From Deltaproteobacteria bacterium (lineage in GTDB: Bacteria > Myxococcota > Myxococcia > Myxococcales > UBA5297), in assembly GCA_016218885.1 (NCBI GenBank), contig JACRCT010001018.1:1-32799 (forward strand): a stretch of DNA of 32,799 bases, in the 5' to 3' direction. Below the pieces are notes generated by a model, which did not search any database, was not told the origin of the DNA, and saw only the letters and a list, made by a program, of their open reading frames with translations. Every line of letters begins with the position of its first letter. Positions within the stretch are counted from its first letter, which is position 1. Of this stretch, positions 1-8,282 are shown in pieces. The translations under genes were made by a program, and so were the position numbers.

Positions 1-383
1 GTCCGATTTCGACGCAAACCGGGGGAGTACGCTTTGCAGGCCTGTGGAAGCGCTCCCCTCCGGCCCGCCTCACTCCGAACGGGCGAGCGGCATCCACGGC
101 TGCCATCCCCGCTTGGCCGCGACCCTTCTCCCAAGAGGCCAGCAGCCGTCAGGGCCTTCGAGAGCAGCCGGTACTGCCGGCAGACCAAGGCCCCGTCGGA
201 CGGCTGGCCTGCTCTGTCGTGGACGAGGACTCGCCCTGCCTCCAGGCCGGCGACTTGCGGCCAACCCGGCGTTCCTGCGCCCGGCCACCTCAGGTGAGTG
301 ATTCCCCACTTGCTCGCACGGGACGGTCCCCAGCAGGATCGGCGCGACACTCCAACCTCCCCCCATTGCCCTTTGGAACCCAA

Positions 384-1049
384 ATGGCCGGCAGACCTCA
401 CCCGCGGAACCGCCGCACCCCAGACTCTCCCGAGCTCGTCTTGGCCTCCACCTCGTCCTTCCGCCGGGCCATGCTGGAGGCGGCGGGCCTCCCCTTCCGC
501 GCCATTGCGCCCGAGGTGGACGAGTCCGCGCCCGCGAACGCCAGCCCTCGACGCCTCGCACGCGTCTTGGCTCTGGCAAAGGCGCAGGCCGTCTCCCGGC
601 GCTTCCCCGAGGCGCTGGTCATCGGGGCCGATCAGACCTCGGAGGTGGAGGGTCGGCTGCTGCGCAAGCCTCGGTCCCGCGCCGAGGCGCGCCGTCAACT
701 GCGGATGCTTTCCGGACGAGCACACCGCCTTCATAGCGCCGTGGCGCTGGTGCGCCAGAAACCGCCCCTGTCCAGGGTCGAGGTCGAGACCGCGAGGCTG
801 ACCTTGCGCCACCTCTCCTCTACCCAACTCGAGGCCTATCTCGACACCGGCGAATGGGAGGGCTGCGTCGGTGGATACCGGATCGAAGGCCGGGGCATCC
901 AGCTCATGGCCGCGGTGCACGGGCACTACCACACCATCGTCGGCCTGCCTCTCATCCGCCTGCTCTGCATGCTCGTGGCGGCGGGGTTTCCTCTGCTTCA
1001 AGAATGCCCGGACGCTCGGCCCTCCCGGCGCGCCGGAACCAAGCCATAG
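384..1049 (+). CDS. Maf family nucleotide pyrophosphatase, YceF-like (m7GTP pyrophosphatase type)
   Basis: Within ORF 219-1049; start taken at ATG 384 (MAGRPHPRN). PELVLASTSSFRRAMLEAAGLPF and VIGADQTSEVEGRLLRKP match Maf; the DQ pair resembles the YceF subfamily. Confidence 0.85.
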   Translation: MAGRPHPRNRRTPDSPELVLASTSSFRRAMLEAAGLPFRAIAPEVDESAPANASPRRLARVLALAKAQAVSRRFPEALVIGADQTSEVEGRLLRKPRSRAEARRQLRMLSGRAHRLHSAVALVRQKPPLSRVEVETARLTLRHLSSTQLEAYLDTGEWEGCVGGYRIEGRGIQLMAAVHGHYHTIVGLPLIRLLCMLVAAGFPLLQECPDARPSRRAGTKP

Positions 1050-1183
1050 ACGTCCTGGGGTCCTGCGACGGTCCACCCTCCGTTCCTGGCGAGGGCCGGT
1101 GCGCGCACACGTCGAGGCGGCGGGCGACGCCGCTTTCCGGTCGAACGGACTCCGCGCATTCTTCCGGGGGTGGCGAGGGTCCG

Positions 1184-1993
1184 ATGGCGACGTACGCCGT
1201 GGGCGACATCCAGGGCTGCATGAAGGCGGTCGAAAGGCTCCTGAAGAAGGTGTGCTTCGACCCCCGCCGCGACAGGATTTGGCTCGCCGGAGACCTGGTC
1301 AACCGCGGCCCCGACTCGCTGGGAGTCTTGCGCTGGGCCCGGTCGCTCGGTGATCGCGCGGTGGTGGTCCTGGGCAATCACGACCTGCACTTGCTGGCGG
1401 TCGCTCACGCCGGAGCCCCGGCGAAGCGCAGGGACACGCTGGCTCCCATCCTCGAAGCGCCGGATCGCGACGAGTTGCTCGGCTGGCTGCGCCGCCAGAA
1501 GCTGCTGCACCGGGAGGACCGCTACGCGATGGTCCACGCGGGCTTGCTTCCAGGCTGGTCCGTGGCGCAGGCGCTCGAACTCGCGCGCGAGCTGGAGGAC
1601 GCCCTCGCCGGCCCCCATGCCGGGGGCGTCTTCGAGCGGATGTATGGCGACGAGCCCCGGAGTTGGCGCGACGGTCTCCGGGGCCCCGATCGGCGGCGGG
1701 TCGTCATCAATGCCCTGACGCGCATGCGCATGCTGACTCGCCGCGGCGAGATGGACCTCGGCTACTCGGGGTCCCTTGCGGACGCGCCGCCGGGGCTGAT
1801 TCCGTGGTTCGACTTTCCGGGGCGCAAGAGCCGTCGGACAACTCTGATCTGTGGGCACTGGGCGGCACTGGGGCTGGTCATGCGCCAGGACCTCCTGGCC
1901 CTCGACTCGGGCTGCGCCTGGGGCCGTCAGCTGACGGCCGTGCGGCTGGAAGACCATGCGGTGTTCCAGGTGCGCTGCCCCGGCCTCGGATGA
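1184..1993 (+). CDS. apaH: Symmetrical bis(5'-nucleosyl)-tetraphosphatase ApaH
   Basis: MATYAVGDIQGCMKAVERLL, LAGDLVNRGPDSLGVLRW, VVLGNHDLHLLAVAHA: metallophosphatase motifs characteristic of ApaH. In-frame ATG 1184 inside ORF 854-1993. Confidence 0.93.
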   Translation: MATYAVGDIQGCMKAVERLLKKVCFDPRRDRIWLAGDLVNRGPDSLGVLRWARSLGDRAVVVLGNHDLHLLAVAHAGAPAKRRDTLAPILEAPDRDELLGWLRRQKLLHREDRYAMVHAGLLPGWSVAQALELARELEDALAGPHAGGVFERMYGDEPRSWRDGLRGPDRRRVVINALTRMRMLTRRGEMDLGYSGSLADAPPGLIPWFDFPGRKSRRTTLICGHWAALGLVMRQDLLALDSGCAWGRQLTAVRLEDHAVFQVRCPGLG

Positions 1994-2104
1994 GGCGTCT
2001 CTAATCCCAAACCTGTGCCAGATCAGCCCGCTACACTGCCCTAGAGAACGGGTTGCGTCTTCGCTTGGCAGCGTCATACCCTCGACGCGGCGAGGGCCAA
2101 TGGC

Positions 2105-2926
2105 ATGTCATCGATGGCGTTTGTGATCCGGCGCGGCGTGTGGCTCTGGCCCCCCCTGCTTCTCTGCTTAGCCGCTCTACCGGCTGCAGCGGAGGATCTC
2201 CCTGAGCCTGCGGCCGACCCTGGCCTCTTTGTCGTGACCCAGCCGAGCCCTTCCGTCGCGACGTCCTGGGCGTGCACGAAGCGCACGCTCGCCAGTGGCG
2301 AAGACTGCGTCTTCGAAGGGGCTGCGCGCCCGTCAGCGCCCGACCAGCAGCGGCGCAGGAACGTTGCCTCTGCGACCGCGATGGGCCCGAGCCTGTGCCA
2401 CGGTGCCTCGGTGCCGGACCAGACGCGCGGCCCCATTCCCGAGCTCAGGGAGCTGTGCCTGAAGGACTTCAACAAGGCCGCGGCCGAATGTGACCTGCAG
2501 GGAGCGGCAGTGCTCCTCGATGCCAAGGGGCGATTCACCTTGGAGAGCAAGCCCTGCTACCACGCTCTCGGAGAGGTCCTGCGCAACGTCGCTCGCATGT
2601 CCGCCACCTCGGCACCGTGCTGCCGCTGCGCCGTGGTCAACAGGTGCATCTCTTCGGCCCATGCCTGCTTCCGCTACCTTGCCGAGGACCCCCCCGTCCT
2701 TCCGCGCTGCGCTCCGACCGATTGCTTCCATGACTGCCATGCGCTGCTCCCCCAGGCCAAGCGCGCGCCCCAGAAAGCACCTGCCAGCGAAGCGGCCTCC
2801 GACCCCGAAAGGCTGCTCGAGGCGCCCATTCTCGCCCCCGGCAGCCAGAGCCCCTCCGTCTATCCTCCCCACCAGGGCCCCATCCACGGGGGCACGCGCC
2901 CCCTCGTTGAGGAGGCGTCTCCATGA
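2105..2926 (+). CDS. Secreted cysteine-rich hypothetical protein
   Basis: Signal peptide-like N-terminus (RRGVWLWPPLLLCLAALPAAAED), 14 Cys in the predicted mature part, Pro-rich C-terminus; GAGGG SD 8 nt before ATG; 3' end overlaps next CDS by ATGA. Confidence 0.65.
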   Translation: MSSMAFVIRRGVWLWPPLLLCLAALPAAAEDLPEPAADPGLFVVTQPSPSVATSWACTKRTLASGEDCVFEGAARPSAPDQQRRRNVASATAMGPSLCHGASVPDQTRGPIPELRELCLKDFNKAAAECDLQGAAVLLDAKGRFTLESKPCYHALGEVLRNVARMSATSAPCCRCAVVNRCISSAHACFRYLAEDPPVLPRCAPTDCFHDCHALLPQAKRAPQKAPASEAASDPERLLEAPILAPGSQSPSVYPPHQGPIHGGTRPLVEEASP

Positions 2927-3801
2927 AATGGCCGCTCTTCCTTCTCGCAATGCTGCTATCCGCCTGCGCTTCCCCGGGGCTCCGAGACCGGACCATCCCC
3001 GACGAGCCACCCGCCAGCGAGCCGGCGCCTGCAGCTCAGGCCCCGCCGGCTCCCAGAGCGTTCAATCCCAAGGCGTTTGCGGCAGGCTTCACTCGTTTGG
3101 CTGACTGCGAGCAGGCTGCTCGTGACTTGCAGCCCAAGGGCCCCGAGCAGGCATGGGCAGTCCTACGCGAATGCGTCTCGCGCGGCTTCGTCAATCTCAA
3201 GCGGGTCACGGATGGGGGCTGGGAGTCCGACCTGGGTTCCCGGAAGGACGCCTCCCTGCTCCTCGCCAGGATGATTGCCGCCCGGGGTGGGGAGCTGGAG
3301 AGCGACCTCGCCGTCCTGCGCGCCCGGCGTATCCCCATCTTCTCCCTCGCGTCCGCGATGGAGCAGCCGAAGACCTACTCCGGGCGCCTGGTGTTGGTCC
3401 GCGCGAGGATCGCCGAGATGAAGGAGGAGAGCGGCCGGCCGACCGTCCTGATCTCCGAGACCGGCTTGGGCGGCGTCTCCTCGGAGGTCATGACGGGCTC
3501 TTCCACCTGGAAGTCGAGCGGGAATTCCAATGGACGCGGCGCCCCCAACAACTCGCGTTGGGAGTCGGAGTACGCCTCCTACGAGACACGCCACGACAAC
3601 GCGGTCCAGGAAACCGGCCGGGAGGCCCTGCTGCGCCTCTCCAAAGCCGACCCCTTCCTTGCCCCGGGCAAGGAGTTCATCGTGCTCGCCCGCTTCGAAG
3701 GAGTGCGCACCTCCGGCAGCGCAGAGGACGCCGAGCTCTCGAAGGTGGCGCAGCTGGGCGCGATCGTCTATTTCGAGCCCGCCGCTCTCGTCATCGAATA
3801 G
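2923..3801 (+). CDS. Hypothetical lipoprotein
   Basis: MKWPLFLLAMLLSACASPG lipobox; Pro/Ala-rich linker; ATGA overlap with upstream CDS. Confidence 0.75.
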   Translation: MKWPLFLLAMLLSACASPGLRDRTIPDEPPASEPAPAAQAPPAPRAFNPKAFAAGFTRLADCEQAARDLQPKGPEQAWAVLRECVSRGFVNLKRVTDGGWESDLGSRKDASLLLARMIAARGGELESDLAVLRARRIPIFSLASAMEQPKTYSGRLVLVRARIAEMKEESGRPTVLISETGLGGVSSEVMTGSSTWKSSGNSNGRGAPNNSRWESEYASYETRHDNAVQETGREALLRLSKADPFLAPGKEFIVLARFEGVRTSGSAEDAELSKVAQLGAIVYFEPAALVIE

Positions 3802-3811
3802 AGGACCTCGC

Positions 3812-4732
3812 ATGTCCCGCTTCGCCACTCTGGATGTCGGCACCAACACCGTCCTCCTGCTGGTCGCCGAAGCTCGCGCGGGTCGCTTCGTCCCGGTCGT
3901 CGAGAGGATGGAGATCACCCGGCTGGGACGCGGCGTGGACCGCTCGGGCAGGTTGGCCGAGGACGCCATCGAGGAGACCGTCCTCGCCGTCGCCCGCTTC
4001 GCCGCCGAGGCCCGCGCCCTGGGCGCTCAGGACATCGCCTGCGTCGCCACCAGCGCCGCCCGCGACGCCGCCAATGGCTCCGTGTTCCTAGAGCGCGTGA
4101 GGCGCCAGGCGGGTCTCACCGCGGAGATCATCCCCGGGGAGCTCGAGGCGCGCCTCTCCTTCGAGGCCGCCACCCGTGACCTGGGCGATTCCATCCCCAG
4201 GGTGGTCCTCGACATCGGCGGAGGCTCGACCGAGCTCGTCTACGGCGAGCGGGGGCAGGTCACCTTCAAGCACAGCTTCGATCTGGGCTCGGTGCGCCTG
4301 ACGGAGCGCTTCGTCCGGTCCGACCCCCCGCATCGTGAAGAGCGCGAGTCGATGCGTCGTGAGCTTGACCGGGCCTTCGCCCAGCTACCGCCACCGCCTG
4401 CCGGCTTCACCCTGGTCGGCGTCGCAGGCACCGTCACCACGGTCTGCGCGGTGGCCCGGGGCATCGACCCGTACGACGCCGAGCGCGTCCACCTCGCGCG
4501 TCTGGGGGCCGAGGAGGTCCGCCACGAGGTCGAGCGCTACTTCTCCCTCGACTTGGCGGCCCGTCGCGCCCTCAAGGGAATGCCCGCGAAGCGCGCCGAC
4601 GTCATCGCCGCCGGCAGCCTCATCCTCGAACGGGTCTTGACGCGCCTGGGGGCGGCTGAGGTCGTGGTCAGCGACCGCGGCATCCGCTGGGGCCTGCTCT
4701 ACCACCGGTTCGGGCACGCCTTGGCGCCCTAG
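3812..4732 (+). CDS. Ppx/GppA family exopolyphosphatase/pppGpp phosphatase
   Basis: MSRFATLDVGTNTVLLLVAE, VATSAARDAANG, VVLDIGGGSTELVYG, GVAGTVTTVCAV: ASKHA/Ppx-GppA motifs. Confidence 0.92.
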   Translation: MSRFATLDVGTNTVLLLVAEARAGRFVPVVERMEITRLGRGVDRSGRLAEDAIEETVLAVARFAAEARALGAQDIACVATSAARDAANGSVFLERVRRQAGLTAEIIPGELEARLSFEAATRDLGDSIPRVVLDIGGGSTELVYGERGQVTFKHSFDLGSVRLTERFVRSDPPHREERESMRRELDRAFAQLPPPPAGFTLVGVAGTVTTVCAVARGIDPYDAERVHLARLGAEEVRHEVERYFSLDLAARRALKGMPAKRADVIAAGSLILERVLTRLGAAEVVVSDRGIRWGLLYHRFGHALAP

Positions 4733-4820
4733 CGACCATTGGTCAGGGCCAGGAGCTGCGACCACGTGCGCGGCCAACCGTGCGATGATGCGTCCCCCTT
4801 CCGACTTCAGGAGGTTCGCC

Positions 4821-5105
4821 ATGGCCGACCAGAACGCCAATCCCGCCGAGGACATCCAGAAGGAGCTCGAGCGCCTGCGCGCCGAGAACGAGGCCCTCAA
4901 GAAGCGCAGCGCCAAGGGCCTGTCGATGAAGGTGAGCGAGAAGGGGGCTGTCTCCGTCTATGGCCTGGGGCGCTTCCCGGTGACGCTCTACAAGGAGCAG
5001 TGGGTGCGGCTGCTGGAGATGGCCGAGGACATCCGCGCCTTCATCCGCGAAAACGAGGCGCTGCTCAAGAAGAAGGAAGCCAAGGCCGAAGCAGCACCCG
5101 AGTAA
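4821..5105 (+). CDS. Small conserved coiled-coil hypothetical protein
   Basis: MADQNANPAEDIQKELERLRAENEALKKRSAKGLSMKVSEKGAVSVYGLGRFPVTLYKEQWVRLLEMAEDI; GGAGG SD (ttcaggaggttcgccatgg). Confidence 0.75.
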   Translation: MADQNANPAEDIQKELERLRAENEALKKRSAKGLSMKVSEKGAVSVYGLGRFPVTLYKEQWVRLLEMAEDIRAFIRENEALLKKKEAKAEAAPE

Positions 5106-5141
5106 CCGCGCTGCTCCGCCATCCGGTTGCCGAGCACTGCC

Positions 5142-8100
5142 TCAGAAGAGTCCGATGCTGAAGTGCAGGACTCCCACGGCCTCGTTGAGCGTACGATCCG
5201 GGGCAAGATTGATCCCCCCGTCCAGCGCCAAGGGACCGATGGGCGTCACCAGACGCAACCCGACACCTGTGGCATATCGCAGCCGCAGCGGATCGAACTG
5301 GGACTGGTCGAGCCACAGGTTTCCGGCATCGAAGAAGACCGCGCCTTCGAGACTGCTGTAGACGGGGAAGCGCACCTCGGCTCGACCGAGAAGGAAGAGC
5401 TCACCCCCTTCGGAGAGCAGCGTCTCGCCGCGGCGCACCAGCTCGGCCTTGGGATCGCACCCGGTCTTGTTCAGAATCGCGTCGCACTGCGCGACCTTCT
5501 CGCGCAGCCCCTGGCGCTGATCCTCGGCGACCATGCCGTCATCGAAGAAGCCGCGCATGCTGTTGGCGCCGCCCAGGAAGAAGCGCTTGGGCATGATGGT
5601 CTCGGAGGTGAGAGCGAGAGGGAAGACCTTGCCCCCTTTGAGCGACAGAGCCAGCACCGCGCGCCGAGGTAACGGGATGTAGCCGCTCGCCTGAGCAGTC
5701 GCCTTGATGAACAGCGAGCTCGGCTCGCGGGTACCACCGCCCTCCGCCTCCAGCGCTCCCCCGAGCGACTGCACAAACTCCGTGGTGGCGCTCAGGTGTG
5801 CGCCACGGTGGGGGTTGGCGGGGTCATCGCGCCAGTCGATGCTCACGCTCGGACGCAAGGAGTGCAGGTAGATCTGGCCTGGAGCGAAGCGCAGCCGCTC
5901 GATGTCGGAGCGGGACAGACCTACCGTCGAGGCCTCCGATTTCTTCAACACCTCGTCATATTCAATCTCGTAGGCGATGGTCGCGGAGACACCGTGCGGC
6001 CCGGCGAGATCCGCCCCGAGGATCGCGGCCGTGCGCTCGAAGTTGTAGGACGGCCGGTTGAGGAACTCGTGGACCAGGTCGACCCGCACCCCGGCCTCGA
6101 TGGGCAGCAGCGCCAGCACCCGCGGATACTGCAGACTCAGATTCAGGTGCCTTCCGAGCGCGTTGAAGCCGTCCTCCAAGGGCTTGCCCAAGGCGAGCTT
6201 GGGAACGTTCAGGTTGACGTAGTTGAACTTGAAGCGGGCAGACCCCTGCAGCGCGCGGCCCGCGAGGTTGGACTTGGTGTACTCGAGCGCCAACCGTGGA
6301 CCGTCTGCGAAGGAGTAGCCACCGGAGAGGGTTACGCTCTGGGTCGAGCGCTCCTCCACTGTCACGAACACGTCCTTGACCTCCTCAGGAAGCTCGGGCG
6401 TGTTCATGCGCAGGGCCACCGTGCGGAAGATGCCGACTCGCATCAGGTTGCGCTGGCTCTGGGCCATCTGCTCTGCGTCGAGCAGCCCCCCCTCTTCCAG
6501 CGCCAGGGCCCCGCGCACCACCGACTCATGGGTGCGGTTCAATCCTTGCACTACGATCCGTCCCACCCGCACCCTGGGCCCAGCCCAGACGCGGAAGGAC
6601 ACCTTGGCCTCGGTCCGGTCGGCGCTGAAACGCTCCTCGTCCTCCACCTTGGCAAACACGTGGCCTTCGCGTCCCAGGGCTCGCTGGATGGCCTGGCGCG
6701 AGGTCTCCACCTCGAGCGAGTTAAGGGGGCGTCCGCGCTTCACGGAGACCGCGGTCGCTCGCAGCTTGTCGCCGGCCGGTGCACCGAGGACCGCCACATC
6801 GGAAACGATGGTCTGAGGCCCCTCGTGTACTCGCAGCTGCACCCGCGCTTCCCGCCGCATTTCGTCGCGCTCTATGAGGGGCGGGTCAGCGTGGGCGGAC
6901 AGGTAACCGTCGGCGCGATAGAGATCGACGATGCGATCGAGCGCCTGCCGATAGGCGGGCTCGTACCAGACGGATTTCGGCAAGGTATGAAAGCGCGCGC
7001 GGGTGCCGGGCGGTCCTCCAGCGAAGACCTCATTGGGCTTTCCCCGCTCCTGCGTCCCCTCTCCGGCCGCCTCCAGCAGCGATTCGTCGAGGCGCTCCTG
7101 CAGAAACCGCGAGGCGAAATGGGAGTTTCCCTCGAACGCCACTGCCACCACCCGCAGCGGAGCCCCCTCGGAGATGTAGAAGACCAGGAAGCTGCGCCTG
7201 CGATCGCTCGCGCGCACCTCTCGCGCTACGACCTTGGCGTCGGCGAATCCGGAGAGGCGATAGTACGAGGTCAGGCGGTCCTGCAGCCCCGCGAGCAGCG
7301 CCTCGTCGAGCGTCTCCTCCGGGTCGTAGGCGAGCACTGCGAGGAGCTCGGCCTCGTCCAGAGCGTCGTTGCCCTTGAATCGGAGCTCCACCGCCGGCCC
7401 GGCGGTGATGGGAAGCCGCAGCGTGGCCCGGCCTCCCTCCTCCGAGATCTGGGGCGTCCCGAAGCGGGCCCGGTAGTGGGCCTCTGCCCGGTAGCGGGCT
7501 TTCAGCGCGGCGAAGCCGCTGTCGAGCCGGTCGAGATCGAGCACGTCGCCGGGCTTCATCCCCAACGTGCGAAGCATCTCCTCCACCGGCAGCTGAGGAT
7601 CCCCAGCCACATGGACGGCCTCGAGCCGCGATGGGGCTCCTTCCCTGATCTGGAAGGAGAGGACCGTCTCCCCCAGCTCGCCTCTGAGGAGTTGGTGGCC
7701 GATGCGAGCCCGGGTGTAGCCGATGCGCCGGTAGACCTCCCGGAGGCGTCCGGCGAGCCGATCGACGAACTCGGGGTAGTACTCGGGCTGCCCGTCCGTG
7801 AGAGCAAGGGCCTTGCGCAGCGCGGTCTCGGGGAGGACCTTGTTGCCCTCGAAGTCCACCCGGCCCACGAAGGTGCGCGTGTCGGCCTCGATCACCAGCG
7901 AAAGCCTCCCGTCGCCCTCCTTCGTGGCGGTGACGGAGATGTCCACGAAGCGTCCCGTCCCATACAGGCGCTCGAGCGTGCGTCGCACCTCCCGCTTGAG
8001 CAGGGGCGATCCCGGCCGCAGCGTGATGAGGGGCTCCAGCCCCGAAGCGTCTGCTCCCTTGGACAGGTGCAGCTCGACCGACCCGACGATGGGCGGCTCT

Positions 8101-8282
8101 GATGCCGGAAGGACCACCCCCGCGCTCTCCCAGGCAGGGTCAGCGCCATCGGCACCTGGGCGGTTGGACTCGCCAGCCGCGGCTTCCCGTTCGGCGAGGA
8201 CGAGCCCGCCCGCGGCGGCCTGTCCTGGAAGGACAACCCACAGCCACAGCACGACCACAGAAGGCGCTATTCGAATTCCCAC
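5142..8282 (-). CDS. Omp85 superfamily outer-membrane protein, TamA/BamA-like, about 7 POTRA units
   Basis: ORF 5142-8342; start proposed at GTG 8282 (VGIRIAPSVVVLWLWVVLPGQAAAGG signal peptide). Repeated POTRA-like units, then a barrel with NSMRGFFDD (VRGF-type motif) and terminal FSIGLF. Overlaps tamB stop. Confidence 0.88.
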   Translation of the reverse strand: MGIRIAPSVVVLWLWVVLPGQAAAGGLVLAEREAAAGESNRPGADGADPAWESAGVVLPASEPPIVGSVELHLSKGADASGLEPLITLRPGSPLLKREVRRTLERLYGTGRFVDISVTATKEGDGRLSLVIEADTRTFVGRVDFEGNKVLPETALRKALALTDGQPEYYPEFVDRLAGRLREVYRRIGYTRARIGHQLLRGELGETVLSFQIREGAPSRLEAVHVAGDPQLPVEEMLRTLGMKPGDVLDLDRLDSGFAALKARYRAEAHYRARFGTPQISEEGGRATLRLPITAGPAVELRFKGNDALDEAELLAVLAYDPEETLDEALLAGLQDRLTSYYRLSGFADAKVVAREVRASDRRRSFLVFYISEGAPLRVVAVAFEGNSHFASRFLQERLDESLLEAAGEGTQERGKPNEVFAGGPPGTRARFHTLPKSVWYEPAYRQALDRIVDLYRADGYLSAHADPPLIERDEMRREARVQLRVHEGPQTIVSDVAVLGAPAGDKLRATAVSVKRGRPLNSLEVETSRQAIQRALGREGHVFAKVEDEERFSADRTEAKVSFRVWAGPRVRVGRIVVQGLNRTHESVVRGALALEEGGLLDAEQMAQSQRNLMRVGIFRTVALRMNTPELPEEVKDVFVTVEERSTQSVTLSGGYSFADGPRLALEYTKSNLAGRALQGSARFKFNYVNLNVPKLALGKPLEDGFNALGRHLNLSLQYPRVLALLPIEAGVRVDLVHEFLNRPSYNFERTAAILGADLAGPHGVSATIAYEIEYDEVLKKSEASTVGLSRSDIERLRFAPGQIYLHSLRPSVSIDWRDDPANPHRGAHLSATTEFVQSLGGALEAEGGGTREPSSLFIKATAQASGYIPLPRRAVLALSLKGGKVFPLALTSETIMPKRFFLGGANSMRGFFDDGMVAEDQRQGLREKVAQCDAILNKTGCDPKAELVRRGETLLSEGGELFLLGRAEVRFPVYSSLEGAVFFDAGNLWLDQSQFDPLRLRYATGVGLRLVTPIGPLALDGGINLAPDRTLNEAVGVLHFSIGLF

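Noticed and set aside
1-383. Overlapping ORFs at the left edge (34-297, 44-301, 70-579)
   Set aside because: No motif, signal or SD support; frames overlap on both strands. Region may be intergenic or the end of an unrecognised gene.
5796-8102. 768-aa + strand ORF antisense to the Omp85 gene
   Set aside because: Same GC-bias shadow ORF pattern; no recognisable domains.
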